From positions 1,331,525 to 1,382,285 of the forward strand of contig CP092081.1 in NCBI GenBank assembly GCA_022226935.1: 50,761 bases of DNA, given 5' to 3'. The notes under the pieces were generated by a model. It was not told the origin of the DNA. It searched no databases and saw only the letters and a list, made by a program, of their open reading frames with translations. Positions 18,820 through 30,143 of the stretch are shown piece after piece. Position 1 is the first letter of the stretch, and each line of letters begins with the position of its first letter. The position numbers were made by a program, and so were the translations under genes. This DNA comes from Nitrospira sp. (GTDB lineage: Bacteria > Nitrospirota > Nitrospiria > Nitrospirales > Nitrospiraceae).

Positions 18820-19704
18820 TTAATAACCTAACTCCGCGAGGGTTTGTTCATCCTCTCGCCACGATTCGCGCACCTTGACCCACAGTTTCACAAATACTTT
18901 GGTCCCGAACAGCCGTTCCATATCTTCCCGCGCGGCCGTCCCCACTGACTTGAGGCGCTCGCCGTGTTTGCCGATCAGGATCCCTTTCTGGGACTCCTTT
19001 TCGACGATCACCACGGCCCCGATCTTGATCAATTTTTTCGTTTCCACAAACTCTTCGATCTCGACCGCCACGGAGTGTGGGATCTCTTCGTAGGTCTGTT
19101 GCAGAATCTTTTCGCGGATGAGCTCCGCCGCGAGGGTCCGCATGGATTGATCCGTGATCATATCCTCATTGTAGGTGGCTTCCCCTTCGGCTAGTAGCGA
19201 CACCGTGACTGATAATAGCCGGTCGGTATTGTCGGCCGTCTGCGCCGAGATGGGCACCATTTCGGTCCAGGGGAAAATGCGCAGATACTGCTCCATAAGA
19301 GGAAGCAGCCGCGACTTGTTCACCAGATCGACTTTATTGATCACGAGCACCACCGGCCGCGCCTGTTTGGCCACCGCCTGCTTCACATGTTCAATCACAG
19401 CCAGATCACCGGGACCGGGCTGGGACGTGGCTTCGACGACCACATACAGCACATCGGCATCGTCAAAGGTATCCAACGTCGTCCGCACCATACGACGGTT
19501 TAACAGATGATGCGGCTCGTGAAACCCCGGCGTGTCGAGAAATACGATCTGGGCCCCTTCCACATGCGCCACCCCCAGGATCCGCGTCCTGGTGGTTTGC
19601 GGCTTGTCGGAGACGATGGCGATTTTTTCCTTCAGCAGACGATTCAGGAGGGTAGACTTCCCGACATTCGAACGCCCGATGATGGCCACACTGCCGAACT
19701 TCAT
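18820..19704 (-). CDS. era: GTPase Era, 16S rRNA maturation
   Basis: The 294-residue GTPase has G1 (GRSNVGKSTLLN, residues 10-21), G3 (DTPGFH), G4 (NKVD) and a C-terminal KH domain (GILIGKHGERLKSVG, about 238-252). It binds the 3' end of 16S rRNA during small-subunit assembly. Its start overlaps the stop of the upstream FtsB-like gene by 4 bp. Confidence 0.97.
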   Translation of the reverse strand: MKFGSVAIIGRSNVGKSTLLNRLLKEKIAIVSDKPQTTRTRILGVAHVEGAQIVFLDTPGFHEPHHLLNRRMVRTTLDTFDDADVLYVVVEATSQPGPGDLAVIEHVKQAVAKQARPVVLVINKVDLVNKSRLLPLMEQYLRIFPWTEMVPISAQTADNTDRLLSVTVSLLAEGEATYNEDMITDQSMRTLAAELIREKILQQTYEEIPHSVAVEIEEFVETKKLIKIGAVVIVEKESQKGILIGKHGERLKSVGTAAREDMERLFGTKVFVKLWVKVRESWREDEQTLAELGY

Positions 19705-20063
19705 GGTGTTTTCACGGTCGAGAGCCGTTCCTTTTCTCCCAGCGGCGCAAGTTGATACACAGTTTCGCCTCTTCGCACATAGCCCAACCGCTCGCGAGCC
19801 AGCTCCTCGATGCGGGTCGAGTCATACTGCACGCGGTCCAGATCCGCGCGCAGTTCGCCGTTCAATCGCTGCAGGTCGGCAAGCTCGTGGTCCAACTGTT
19901 CCGCATGCTCGCGCAAATGCAGATAGCGGGAAATGCCCATCTCCCCGAACAGCAGCGCGCCCATCATCAAGAACAATGCGCCAAGTCCCACCCACTTCCC
20001 GGCAGAACAGAGCTTCCGCTGCCAATCCAACCAGTCGCGACCACGGTTCGGCTTAATGATCAC
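19701..20063 (-). CDS. FtsB/DivIC-like septum formation initiator
   Basis: This 120-residue bitopic protein starts with GTG. A short basic cytoplasmic N-terminus is followed by one membrane helix (about residues 27-43) and a coiled coil (REHAEQLDHELADLQRLNGE, about 51-70), ending with the conserved ARERLGYVRRGETVY that defines the family. It is expected to bridge FtsQ and FtsL at the division site. It sits 5 bp after enolase, as ftsB does in many bacteria, which supports the call. Confidence 0.88.
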   Translation of the reverse strand: MIIKPNRGRDWLDWQRKLCSAGKWVGLGALFLMMGALLFGEMGISRYLHLREHAEQLDHELADLQRLNGELRADLDRVQYDSTRIEELARERLGYVRRGETVYQLAPLGEKERLSTVKTP

Positions 20064-20068
20064 GGTCG

Positions 20069-21430
<1,362 letters not shown>

Positions 21431-22864
21431 TCAGCCCAAAGTCTTCTTCAGCAACTCATTCACCTTGCCGGGATTGGCCTTTCCGCCGGATGCCTTCATC
21501 ACCTGCCCCACGAGAAAGCCCAACACCTGCTGTTTGCCTTCCTTAAATTGCGCCACCTGTGCAGGGTTTTTCTTCAAGACTTCATCAATTATTGACACCA
21601 ATGCCCCTTCATCCGATACCTGCGTAAGCCCCTTGTCCTGAACGATCTGCGCCGGCGGTTTTCCGGAGGCATACATCTCGGGAAAAATGTCCCGGGCCAC
21701 CTTCAAACTCACCGCGCCTTGATCGACCAGCGTCAGCAACTCAACCAACCGTTCCGGCGTCACGGGTGACGCGTCAGCCTGAATGCCGGCCTGATTCAAT
21801 TCACGCAACAGCTCGCCCATCACCCAATTGCTGACCGTCTTGGGATGGGGATACAGCTTGACGCAGGCATCAAAATACACCGAGAGGGCTTTGCTGGAGG
21901 TCAGGATGCCGGCATCGTACTCGGGAATGCCATAGTCCTGCGTAAACCGCGCCTGCTTCGCCGCAGCCAGTTCCGGCAACTCCCCGCGCAACTGCTCGAT
22001 CCAGTCAGCCGAAATGTCCAGCGGCACCAGGTCCGGGTCCGGAAAATACCGGTAGTCATGCGCTTCCTCTTTGCTGCGCATCACCGCCGTTTCACCGCGC
22101 TCGTGATTCCAGAGCCGGGTTTCCTGAGAGATTTTGCCCCCCTCGTTCAACACCTTGGTCTGCCGTTTGATTTCGTAATCAACCGCATCCTTCACGAACT
22201 TGAAGGAATTGATGTTCTTCAACTCCACCTTCGTGCCGAATGTCTTCTGACCGACGGGGCGCAATGAGAGATTCGGCTCGCAGCGAAAACTGCCTTCTTC
22301 CATGTTCCCGTCGCACACATCGAGATACATCAGAAGTTCGCGCAGCGCTTTCAAGTAGGCAACCACCTCTTCGGACGAACTCAAATCCGGTTCGGTCACG
22401 ATCTCGAGCAGCGGCGTCCCCGCACGGTTGAGATCGACAAGACTCATGCCGCTGCCAGCTTCATGCAGATTCTTTCCGGCATCCTCTTCCAGATGGGCAC
22501 GCCTGATACGCACGCGTTTCCGGGCTCCGCCGGCAACGATTTCGATCGACCCATGCTCACAAATCGGCGCTTCGTATTGAGAAATCTGATAGCCCTTGGG
22601 CAGGTCGGGATAAAAATAGTTTTTCCGGGCGAAGCGATTGTGCACGCCAATCGTCCCGTTCATCGCCAATCCGGCGCGCACGGCCATCTCCAAGGCTTTC
22701 TCGTTGATGACCGGCAGGCTTCCAGGCAGCCCCAGACAAACTGGGCACGTCTGCGAATTGGCGGTTCGGCCAAACGTCGTCCCGCAAGGGCAGAACAACT
22801 TGGACTGCGTGCGCAACTGCGCATGCACTTCCACACCGATGACGACTTCGTACGTCGCGCTCAA
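21431..22864 (-). CDS. gatB: Asp-tRNA(Asn)/Glu-tRNA(Gln) amidotransferase subunit B
   Basis: The 477-residue kinase-like subunit phosphorylates the misacylated Asp or Glu before amidation. The N-terminal [20 protein letters not shown], then [12 protein letters not shown], carries the zinc cysteines. [19 protein letters not shown] and [16 protein letters not shown] are hallmark motifs, and the tail ends with the helical YqeY-like domain. It overlaps the YtxH gene by 4 bp. Confidence 0.97.
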   Translation of the reverse strand: MSATYEVVIGVEVHAQLRTQSKLFCPCGTTFGRTANSQTCPVCLGLPGSLPVINEKALEMAVRAGLAMNGTIGVHNRFARKNYFYPDLPKGYQISQYEAPICEHGSIEIVAGGARKRVRIRRAHLEEDAGKNLHEAGSGMSLVDLNRAGTPLLEIVTEPDLSSSEEVVAYLKALRELLMYLDVCDGNMEEGSFRCEPNLSLRPVGQKTFGTKVELKNINSFKFVKDAVDYEIKRQTKVLNEGGKISQETRLWNHERGETAVMRSKEEAHDYRYFPDPDLVPLDISADWIEQLRGELPELAAAKQARFTQDYGIPEYDAGILTSSKALSVYFDACVKLYPHPKTVSNWVMGELLRELNQAGIQADASPVTPERLVELLTLVDQGAVSLKVARDIFPEMYASGKPPAQIVQDKGLTQVSDEGALVSIIDEVLKKNPAQVAQFKEGKQQVLGFLVGQVMKASGGKANPGKVNELLKKTLG

Positions 22865-23181
22865 CCCTGCTCTCCCTTGCTGAACTGCTCGCGCTCCCGG
22901 CGCATGGCTTCGCGTCCCGCATCGAAGGCCTCGCGCAAGACCGTTTTTTTCGATTCGATAAAATCGCGCCCTTCTTCGACCGCGCCCTCGAACCGCTCAC
23001 CCGCTTCTCCGACCAAATCCCGCAATCCGTCTTCCGCGCGCCGCGCATAGCCGCGCAGCATCTCACGCGATTCCGGTCCGGTTCGCGGCGTCAACAAGAT
23101 CGCCGCCACTGCGCCTAATGCCGCGCCGCTCAAAAACCCCAACAGAACCGCCGCCGACGATGGACCGTGATTATCCGCCAT
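22861..23181 (-). CDS. YtxH domain protein (small membrane protein)
   Basis: A 106-residue protein with one N-terminal glycine/alanine-rich membrane helix ([20 protein letters not shown], about residues 13-32) followed by [19 protein letters not shown], the YtxH signature. The rest is a highly charged helix ([16 protein letters not shown]). Function is unknown; family members are often stress-related. It overlaps the DUF948 gene upstream and gatB downstream. Confidence 0.82.
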   Translation of the reverse strand: MADNHGPSSAAVLLGFLSGAALGAVAAILLTPRTGPESREMLRGYARRAEDGLRDLVGEAGERFEGAVEEGRDFIESKKTVLREAFDAGREAMRREREQFSKGEQG

Positions 23182-23572
23182 TGTGATGTCCTCCCTCTTT
23201 CAAGCGTTCCGTGACTACTTGCTTTGCTGCGCGAAGCCCGGCCACGACGCTCGCCACATTCGCCAGCAAGGTCCCTCCTGACCCTCGCACCAAACTATGC
23301 ACCTGATTGACCGATTCGCCGACTTCCCCCACGGCGTGCAGTAACACGGCCGCATGCTCCACCCCGCCGCGCGCCTGTTCGGTCAGATCGTTCAGGTTTT
23401 GACTCATGGCCCGCAATTCCGTCACGAGGACCGGCAGATCGGTATTCATCTTCGTCACAAGCTGCTCCGCTTCAGCCGCGGTTTTACGAATCTGAATCAA
23501 CAGTGGAACGAGGTATCCCACCAGCACCGCAAATGCGATCGCGACGAGAATCGCGGCGACTTCCACAATCAT
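23171..23572 (-). CDS. DUF948 domain protein
   Basis: The ATG at 23572 has GGGAG five bases upstream; an in-frame GTG lies two codons earlier. One N-terminal membrane helix (IVEVAAILVAIAFAVLVGYL) is followed by a long helix with IRKTAAEAEQLVTKMNTDLP, typical of DUF948. This family commonly neighbours YtxH genes, as here, where the two overlap by 11 bp. The biochemical role is unknown. Confidence 0.82.
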   Translation of the reverse strand: MIVEVAAILVAIAFAVLVGYLVPLLIQIRKTAAEAEQLVTKMNTDLPVLVTELRAMSQNLNDLTEQARGGVEHAAVLLHAVGEVGESVNQVHSLVRGSGGTLLANVASVVAGLRAAKQVVTERLKEGGHHNGG

Positions 23573-23590
23573 AGGCACTCCCTTTCCGGC

Positions 23591-25066
23591 TTACCGCACC
23601 AACGGCTTTTTCGACCGCCAGGTTGTCGCCTGCTCGTAGGCATGGGCCCCCCGTAACAGGGTGTCCTCTTCAAACGGCCGGCCGATCAACTGGAGTCCGA
23701 TCGGCATGCCTGCTTTGCTGAATCCGCAGGGCAGCGAGATGGCGGGAAGACCGGCCAGATTCGCCGAGATCGTATAGATGTCGGATAAATACATCTGTAA
23801 GGGGTCCTGTGATTTCTCCCCGAATTTGAAGGCCGTGGTCGGCGTCACCGGCGTCACGATCAGATCAACCGTCTCGAAGGCCGCGTCGAATTCCCGGCGA
23901 ATCAAGGTCCGCACCGCCTGCGCTTTTCCGTAGTAGGCGTCGTAGTAACCGGCACTCAACACATAGGTCCCCAGCATGATCCGGCGTTTCACTTCCGGAC
24001 CGAACCCTTCCGCTCTGGTCCTCAGGTACATATCCAGCAGGTCTTTGCTGTCGCTCGTCCGCAGGCCGAACTTGACCCCGTCGTAACGGGCCAGGTTCGA
24101 GCTGGCCTCGGCGGTCGCGATGACGTAGTAGGTCGCCACCGCGGCATCGGTCGTCGGCAGCTTGATTTCGCGAATGTCGGCACCCAGTTCCCGTAGTCCT
24201 TCAATGGCCGTGCGCACGGCCTGCTCCACTTCCGGGTCGAGGCCGTCGGCGAAGTATTCGGCGGGCACGCCGACCTTCAACCGTTTCAGATCTTTTCGCT
24301 TCAGGGCCTTCAGATAATCGGGAACCGGTACATTCGCCGACGTCGAATCACGAGGATCATGACCGGCGATGGCGCCCAATAAGATGGCCGCATCCGTGAC
24401 ATCCTTCGTGATGGGGCCGATCTGATCCAGAGAGGACGCGAACGCCACCAACCCGTACCGGGAGACGCGACCATAGGTCGGCTTCAGCCCGACGACACCG
24501 CAAAAGGCCGCCGGCTGACGAATAGATCCACCGGTATCCGAGCCCAATGCCGCCACACATTCATCCGCCGCAACAGCTGCCGCAGACCCGCCACTGGACC
24601 CGCCGGGAACGGTCTGGACGTTCCAGGGATTACGGCTAGCCCCGTAGGCGGAATTTTCGGTGGACGAACCCATCGCAAATTCGTCCAGATTCGTCTTGCC
24701 GACCAGCAGATAATTCTGCGCGCGCAATTTGGCGACCACAGTGGCATCATAAGGCGGTACGAACGATTCCAACATCCGGGAGGCGCAAGTCGTGCGCACG
24801 CCTTCCGTACAGATGTTGTCCTTCACCGCCAGAGGCATGGCCATCAGAGGCGTCGTTTTGCGCCAGCCTTTCAAGGACTGATCGAGCCGCTCCGCCTGCG
24901 CGACAGCCGCCTCTTTGCACTGCGTGAGGTACGCGTTTACCTTGGGCTCGACATGCGCCACGCGCAAAAAGTAGGCGCGCACGATCTCTGTGGCCGTCAC
25001 GTCGCCGGCGGTAAATTTCCGCTGCAGCTCAGCCAGCGTCATCTTATGTAGGGCCGTCAATGCCAT
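23591..25066 (-). CDS. gatA: Asp-tRNA(Asn)/Glu-tRNA(Gln) amidotransferase subunit A
   Basis: This 491-residue amidase-signature subunit releases ammonia from glutamine for GatB. The Ser-cisSer-Lys triad is visible in [10 protein letters not shown] (Lys, about residue 78), [13 protein letters not shown] (cis-Ser, about 154) and [12 protein letters not shown] (nucleophile Ser, about 178). The start codon overlaps the panD stop by one base (TGATG), implying coupled translation. Confidence 0.97.
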   Translation of the reverse strand: MALTALHKMTLAELQRKFTAGDVTATEIVRAYFLRVAHVEPKVNAYLTQCKEAAVAQAERLDQSLKGWRKTTPLMAMPLAVKDNICTEGVRTTCASRMLESFVPPYDATVVAKLRAQNYLLVGKTNLDEFAMGSSTENSAYGASRNPWNVQTVPGGSSGGSAAAVAADECVAALGSDTGGSIRQPAAFCGVVGLKPTYGRVSRYGLVAFASSLDQIGPITKDVTDAAILLGAIAGHDPRDSTSANVPVPDYLKALKRKDLKRLKVGVPAEYFADGLDPEVEQAVRTAIEGLRELGADIREIKLPTTDAAVATYYVIATAEASSNLARYDGVKFGLRTSDSKDLLDMYLRTRAEGFGPEVKRRIMLGTYVLSAGYYDAYYGKAQAVRTLIRREFDAAFETVDLIVTPVTPTTAFKFGEKSQDPLQMYLSDIYTISANLAGLPAISLPCGFSKAGMPIGLQLIGRPFEEDTLLRGAHAYEQATTWRSKKPLVR

Positions 25067-25431
25067 CAGCGCTTCGCAACCTTACGGGCGATCCGGTTTT
25101 TTCCGTCAACCAGGATGATCTTCGGCTTATGCCGCTTGATCTCTTCGTCGCTATAATATTCGTAACAGAAAATAATGATCTGATCACCCACCGCTGCCTT
25201 GCGGGCAGTGGGGCCGTTCAACACGATCTCGCCCCCGCCCCGCTTTCCCTTCATGGCGTATGTCATAAACCGCTCGCCATTGTTGAGATTGGAACAGACG
25301 ATCGCTTCGTAGGGGAGAATGCCTGCCGCATCCAACAGATCCTCATCCACCGTGAGACTGCCTTCATATTCCAGACAGGCCTCGGTCACCGTCGCTCGAT
25401 GTATCTTCGCCCGCAACATTTGTCGAAACAT
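25066..25431 (-). CDS. panD: Aspartate 1-decarboxylase (pyruvoyl enzyme)
   Basis: The 121-residue proenzyme makes beta-alanine for pantothenate and CoA. Self-cleavage is expected at Gly24-Ser25 ([10 protein letters not shown]), where Ser25 becomes the pyruvoyl group. The core [20 protein letters not shown] and [17 protein letters not shown] are canonical. It lies between gatC and gatA, overlapping gatA by one base. No other pantothenate gene is nearby. Confidence 0.96.
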   Translation of the reverse strand: MFRQMLRAKIHRATVTEACLEYEGSLTVDEDLLDAAGILPYEAIVCSNLNNGERFMTYAMKGKRGGGEIVLNGPTARKAAVGDQIIIFCYEYYSDEEIKRHKPKIILVDGKNRIARKVAKR

Positions 25432-25456
25432 AGTCGGCTCGTACTCCTTACGTCAC

Positions 25457-25750
25457 TTAAGATTCTTGAATGATTTTCGGCACCCGGAAACAGCTCGCCT
25501 CCGCATCTGGAGCATTTCCTAACGCTTGCTCGGGCGACAGAGATGCCTGCACCTGATCGGGGCGAAAGACATTGGTCTCCCCCAACACGGTCGAGGTCGG
25601 CTCCACATCTTCCGTGGAAAAGGTCTTGAGCTTCTGAACATAGACCAGGATCTGATTCAGCTGTTGCGAAAACGCCGTGGTCTCCGCCTCGCTCAACGCC
25701 AGCCGCGCCAGCCTGGCTACCTTCTCGACTTCCTGCTTCGTAATCGCCAT
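25457..25750 (-). CDS. gatC: Asp-tRNA(Asn)/Glu-tRNA(Gln) amidotransferase subunit C
   Basis: A 97-residue stabilising subunit with the family pattern: VEKVARLARLALSEAE at the N-terminus, QLNQILVYVQKLKTFSTEDVEPT in the middle and FRVPKIIQ at the end. The ATG at 25750 has GAGAGG upstream. It appears to start the gatC-panD-gatA transcription unit, just downstream of a palindromic element. Confidence 0.95.
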   Translation of the reverse strand: MAITKQEVEKVARLARLALSEAETTAFSQQLNQILVYVQKLKTFSTEDVEPTSTVLGETNVFRPDQVQASLSPEQALGNAPDAEASCFRVPKIIQES

Positions 25751-25771
25751 CACTCCCTCTCAGTTCTCAGA

Positions 25772-25891
25772 GGATGATCAACATGGTCTTCCGACAAGGC
25801 CGCAGGAAGCCCGGCGACGAGGCGTACCCTTGAGGTACGTCGCAGGATGCCGGGCGACCGAGAACGCAGTGGGAAGCCATGTTCATCATCC
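25772..25891. repeat. 120-bp imperfect palindromic element (REP/MITE-like) between gatC and glmS
   Basis: The outer arms GGATGATCAACATGG (25772-25786) and CCATGTTCATCATCC (25877-25891) are inverted and match at 14 of 15 positions. They continue inward as CTTCC/GGAAG. Nested inside are CCCGGC/GCCGGG, GCGAC/GTCGC and a GTACC-CTTGA-GGTAC central hairpin. The whole intergenic space is one long structured palindrome, which looks like a mobile repeat or a strong RNA hairpin between the genes, possibly a terminator for glmS. There is no transposase and no clear target duplication. Confidence 0.8.
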
Positions 25892-25893
25892 GA

Positions 25894-27726
25894 CTATTCG
25901 ACGGTCACGCTCTTGGCCAGGTTCCGCGGTTGATCCACATCTTCCCCGCGCAGCACCGCAATGTGATAGGCCAGTAACTGCAACGGGATCGTGAACAAAA
26001 TGGGCGACAGCAGCGGATGCACATCAGGAATGGTGAACACCGCGTCGGCGATCTTGCCCAGCTCGCGTTCGCCTTCCGCCACAAACGCAATCACCGGAGC
26101 CCGGCGCGCCTTCACCTCCATGAGGTTGCTCACTGTCTTCTCATATAACCGGTCCCGGGGCGCCAATACCACCACCGGCATATCTTTATCGATCAACGCG
26201 ATGGGGCCGTGTTTCATTTCTCCGGCCGCATACCCTTCCGCGTGGATATAGGAAATTTCCTTCAACTTCAGCGCACCCTCCAAGGCAATCGGAAAGTTGA
26301 TGCCGCGGGCCAGATACAAGAAGTCCGGTTTCTTATAGTACCGCTTGGCAATGGCCAGAATCTCCGCTTCACGACCCAGCACATGCTTCACCAGCGCCGG
26401 CACCGTGACCAGACGGTCCAGCCAGGCTTTCCCATCTGTCGCAGTCAAGACGCCTCGTACCCGGCCCAGATGCAGGGCCAGCATGTAGAGCGCCGCCAAC
26501 TGGCTGGTAAAGGCCTTCGTCGAGGCCACGCCGATTTCAGGGCCACAGTGCGTATACAACACGCCGTCCGATTCACGGGCCAGGGTACTGCCCACGACAT
26601 TGACGATCGACACGACACGCGCGCCTTTTTGCTTGGCTTCCCGGGCGGCCGCCAACGTGTCAGCGGTTTCACCCGATTGTGAGATGGTGATGAACAAATC
26701 ATTCTTTTCGATCAGTGGATCGCGATACCGGAATTCACTGCCGATATCGACCTGCACGGGCGTGCGAACCATTTCCTCCAGCAAGTATTTTCCCACGAGG
26801 CCTGCATGCCAGCTCGTGCCGCACGCCACGATCCAAATGCGCCCCACGTCGGCGAACTGTTTCGGCGTCAGGCCGATATCCGGCAAATCCGCCTCGCCGC
26901 TTTCATATGAGTAGCGGCCTCGAATCGTATCCAGAATGGTTTGGGGCTGCTCATGGATTTCCTTGAGCATGAAATGGGGATATCCGCTTTTTTCAGCCGC
27001 AGACGCATCCCAGGTGACTTTGGTTTGCTTGCGCGTGACCGTCCTTCCGTCGAGGTCCGTGAAGGTCACGCCTCCAGCCGTCACCTCGGCGACATCACCC
27101 TCTTCCAGAAACGTCACATCTCTGGTGTGAGACAACATGGCCATGACGTCCGAGCCGACAAACGACGCCTCCGCCGTGCGACCGATGACCAGCGGGCAAC
27201 CGGACCGGGCAGCGACGAGCAGGCCAGGCTCATGTTCCGAAATCACCGCGATGGCATAACTGCCGCGAATCTCCCTCGCTGTCGCGCGGACCGCATCAGC
27301 CAAGTGCAACTTGCCCTTTTTGATGTGGGTGTCAATGAGATGCGCGACGACTTCCGTATCCGTCTCCGACTGAAACTTGTACCCGTCTTTGACGAGGCGC
27401 TGCTTGAGCTCTACGTAGTTTTCGATGATGCCATTATGCACGAGCACGCAATTCTCGGAACGGTGCGGGTGCGCATTCTGCTCGGAAGGTTTGCCGTGCG
27501 TCGCCCAGCGCGTATGGCCGATGCCGCACATCCCGGCGAGCGCCTTCTGTTCCAGCGACTTTTGAAGATTGACCAGCTTCCCGACACTGCGCCTGATGTC
27601 GATTTTTTCTCCCCGTTGGATCGCCACGCCGGCCGAGTCGTACCCTCGATACTCCAGCTTCGACAACCCATTCAACAAAATCGGGACTGCATCCTGATTT
27701 CCTACGTAGCCGACAATGCCACACAT
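25894..27726 (-). CDS. glmS: Glutamine-fructose-6-phosphate aminotransferase (isomerizing)
   Basis: The 610-residue enzyme makes glucosamine-6-phosphate. The class II glutaminase begins with Cys2 (MCGIVGYVG) and has GHTRWATHGKPSE. Two SIS domains follow, with CGTSWHAGLVGKY and SQSGETADT (about residues 300-350). The C-terminus ends DQPRNLAKSVTVE, as usual. It is 9 bp downstream of glmU, so the two UDP-GlcNAc genes form a unit. No glmS riboswitch-like ribozyme could be recognised upstream. Confidence 0.97.
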   Translation of the reverse strand: MCGIVGYVGNQDAVPILLNGLSKLEYRGYDSAGVAIQRGEKIDIRRSVGKLVNLQKSLEQKALAGMCGIGHTRWATHGKPSEQNAHPHRSENCVLVHNGIIENYVELKQRLVKDGYKFQSETDTEVVAHLIDTHIKKGKLHLADAVRATAREIRGSYAIAVISEHEPGLLVAARSGCPLVIGRTAEASFVGSDVMAMLSHTRDVTFLEEGDVAEVTAGGVTFTDLDGRTVTRKQTKVTWDASAAEKSGYPHFMLKEIHEQPQTILDTIRGRYSYESGEADLPDIGLTPKQFADVGRIWIVACGTSWHAGLVGKYLLEEMVRTPVQVDIGSEFRYRDPLIEKNDLFITISQSGETADTLAAAREAKQKGARVVSIVNVVGSTLARESDGVLYTHCGPEIGVASTKAFTSQLAALYMLALHLGRVRGVLTATDGKAWLDRLVTVPALVKHVLGREAEILAIAKRYYKKPDFLYLARGINFPIALEGALKLKEISYIHAEGYAAGEMKHGPIALIDKDMPVVVLAPRDRLYEKTVSNLMEVKARRAPVIAFVAEGERELGKIADAVFTIPDVHPLLSPILFTIPLQLLAYHIAVLRGEDVDQPRNLAKSVTVE

Positions 27727-27735
27727 AGGGTGTCG

Positions 27736-29349
27736 TTACCTCCGTTTCGAACGTTGAACTGCCGGTTGCTTCTTTTTGGCGGCACGGGTTCGAGCCTTTG
27801 GCTTCGAGGTCGCCTTTGCAGGCTTGGCGCTCGTGCGGGTCTTTACGGAAGACACCGGCTTCGGCGCAGGAGGCGGGACCTGCCCGCTCTGCAAGGCGCG
27901 CCGTCTGGCCGCCCATCCCTCGCGCGTCACCTGAGGGACACGCGAGATCACCAGCGCATCGGCCGGCACGTCTTGCGTCACCGTCGCACCGGCCGCGATC
28001 ACGGAGCCCTGGCCGACCGTCACCGGCGCGACCAGTTGCACATCGCTACCGATGAACACGCCATCCCCGACGACGGTTTGAAATTTCTTGTATCCATCGT
28101 AGTTGCAGGTGATCGTACCAGCGCCGATGTTTACGCCTTGGCCGATCGTGGCATCGCCAAGATAACTCAAATGGTTGGCCTTCGATCCCTCGCCGAGCTC
28201 GGTCTTTTTCATCTCGACAAAGTTGCCGACCTTTCCCTTGCGCCGCACCACGACACCGGGCCGCAAATGCACGAACGGTCCGAGATGCGAGTCATCTTCA
28301 ACCTGCGATTCACGAAAGATACAGTGGTCCAGAATTTCCACTCGCTGGCCGATCGTGCAATCCGTAATCCGTGTCCCGGAGTGCACAACCGCATGCTCCC
28401 CGATCGCCGTCCGTCCTTCGAGCGTCACATGCGGGTACAACAGCGTGTCGCGCCCGATGGTCACGTCGGCATCGATCCACGTGGACGCCGGATCCCGCAT
28501 CGTCACGCCGGCTTCCAGCCAACGCTCCCGGATCCGTCGGCGGATGACGCCTTCCGCCTCCGCTAACTGCACGCGGCTATTGATTCCCAGCCCTTCGTCG
28601 ATGTCCCGCAGGCGTAATGCCGAGACGGTGCGTCCTTGCTGCACGGCCATCTGCACGATGTCGGTGAGATAGTATTCGCCCTGCGCATTGCGCGGATCGA
28701 GCTTGTCGAGGGCAGGAAAGAGAAACTCCCCGTCGACGACATAGGTGCCCACATTGATTTCTCGCACGCCTCGCTCAGCGGGAGACGCATCCTTGTCCTC
28801 CACGATGCTCTGCACCCGATTGTCGGCGGCGCCCTGCAGCCATTCCTCACGACGGTGGCGAATCACCCGCCCATAGCCGGACGCATCCTCAAGCACGGCA
28901 GTCAATAGCGTCACGGCCGCGCCTTGTGCATCATGCATTGCGAGCAGTTCACGCACCGTCGCTTCCGTCAGTAACGGCGTGTCGCCGTTCAAAATCAGAT
29001 AACGAGTCGGTTTGCGATGGGTACCGTCGCCGAAGACCGGTCGCGCCTGCAGGACCGCGTGGCCGGTTCCCAGCTGCTTGGTCTGCTCCGCGACAGCCAC
29101 CTGCCCGCCGACCGCTTCGACAACCTTGCGCACATCGGCGCCCTGATGACCGACGACCACCGCTACCCCCTGCTCAGCCAGGCCGCAGGCGATGTCCAAT
29201 ACGTACATCACCATCGGTCGCCCCGCGACCGAATGCAGCACTTTGGCCAGCGCCGATTTCATACGCTTGCCGAGACCTGCCGCCATAATGATGACGCCGA
29301 GCCCAGGAATGAAGGAAGACAAGGCATTGTCATGGGATGCGTGAGTCAT
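27736..29349 (-). CDS. glmU: Bifunctional GlmU (GlcNAc-1-P uridyltransferase / GlcN-1-P acetyltransferase) with basic tail
   Basis: The N-terminal uridyltransferase has the signature IMAAGLGKRMKSALAKVLH (about residues 20-40), and a left-handed beta-helix acetyltransferase follows (NFVEMKKTELGEGSKANHLS, GAGTITCNYDGYKK). The ATG at 29349 has GGTGAG upstream; the frame opens earlier at 29376. The last ~50 residues after the helix are very Lys/Ala/Arg-rich and probably disordered, which is unusual for GlmU. It catalyses the last two steps to UDP-GlcNAc. Confidence 0.95.
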   Translation of the reverse strand: MTHASHDNALSSFIPGLGVIIMAAGLGKRMKSALAKVLHSVAGRPMVMYVLDIACGLAEQGVAVVVGHQGADVRKVVEAVGGQVAVAEQTKQLGTGHAVLQARPVFGDGTHRKPTRYLILNGDTPLLTEATVRELLAMHDAQGAAVTLLTAVLEDASGYGRVIRHRREEWLQGAADNRVQSIVEDKDASPAERGVREINVGTYVVDGEFLFPALDKLDPRNAQGEYYLTDIVQMAVQQGRTVSALRLRDIDEGLGINSRVQLAEAEGVIRRRIRERWLEAGVTMRDPASTWIDADVTIGRDTLLYPHVTLEGRTAIGEHAVVHSGTRITDCTIGQRVEILDHCIFRESQVEDDSHLGPFVHLRPGVVVRRKGKVGNFVEMKKTELGEGSKANHLSYLGDATIGQGVNIGAGTITCNYDGYKKFQTVVGDGVFIGSDVQLVAPVTVGQGSVIAAGATVTQDVPADALVISRVPQVTREGWAARRRALQSGQVPPPAPKPVSSVKTRTSAKPAKATSKPKARTRAAKKKQPAVQRSKRR

Positions 29350-29400
29350 GGGTTTCTCACCATACGTCATCGACACAGGGCTCGTTCGGCGGTATCGCGA

Positions 29401-30075
29401 TCAACCGACCTGCACGCCTGCGTCGGGTTGCTTAATCGGTGCCCAGGTTTTTCCACCGGCCTGCGGCCCGGCACCAGAGGGCTGTGACGGGGTATAGAGC
29501 CCTCCCGACACGATCAGCTTCATGGCCTCTTCGACCGTGATATCCACGGCGATCACTTCGCGTTCAGGCACCAGCAGAAAATAGCCCGACGTGGGATTAG
29601 GCGAGGTCGGCACATAGACGTGGACGAGCGGGTCTGGGGAAAGCTGTTGCATTTCCCCTTTCGTCACACCAGTCACAAACGCAAAGCAGTAATGACCGTT
29701 CTTGGGAAACTGAATGAGCACCACGCGGCGATAACTCTCGCGCTCCGCGAACGACAAGATGTCCATCATCGACTTGATGGTCGAGTAAATCCCGCGGACC
29801 ACGGGCACACGATTGAGTAAACCTTCCCACTGCCGTACGACCTGGCGGCCGATAAAATTCGCCGCAAAGAGCCCGGTTATGAAAATGAGCAGGATGAGCG
29901 CGATGATACCCAGACCGGGCACGTAGTAGCCTGGGGTCACCAACTGGGCGGCGGCGTCGCCAAGAATCCCATCCAAACTGACGAACAACGTCTTCAGGAT
30001 CAGGATGGTGCCCCAGATGGGGATCATCACCAGCAAACCGGTGAGAAAATAGCGTTTTAATGAAGCTTGTACCAT
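29401..30075 (-). CDS. DUF502 family membrane protein
   Basis: The ATG at 30075 gives the conserved N-terminus LKRYFLTGLLVMIPIWGT. Two membrane helices are predicted (about residues 8-28 and 55-80), followed by a soluble domain with RVPVVRGIYSTIKSMMDIL and VYVPTSPNPTSGYFLLVPE, both DUF502/COG2928 hallmarks. The tail is Gly/Pro-rich. Function is unknown. It heads the minus-strand run with glmU and is divergent from tmk. Confidence 0.85.
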   Translation of the reverse strand: MVQASLKRYFLTGLLVMIPIWGTILILKTLFVSLDGILGDAAAQLVTPGYYVPGLGIIALILLIFITGLFAANFIGRQVVRQWEGLLNRVPVVRGIYSTIKSMMDILSFAERESYRRVVLIQFPKNGHYCFAFVTGVTKGEMQQLSPDPLVHVYVPTSPNPTSGYFLLVPEREVIAVDITVEEAMKLIVSGGLYTPSQPSGAGPQAGGKTWAPIKQPDAGVQVG

Positions 30076-30143
30076 GCGCGGCTGAGGGGTCCCGGGTAGA
30101 GCGTCATGATACTGGTCTTTTGCCGGTCGTCGCAAGCCTTTTC

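Noticed and set aside
26941..28566. Long plus-strand ORF of 541 codons
   Set aside because: It is antisense to glmS and glmU, both of which are complete and well conserved; the frame is a GC-rich shadow.
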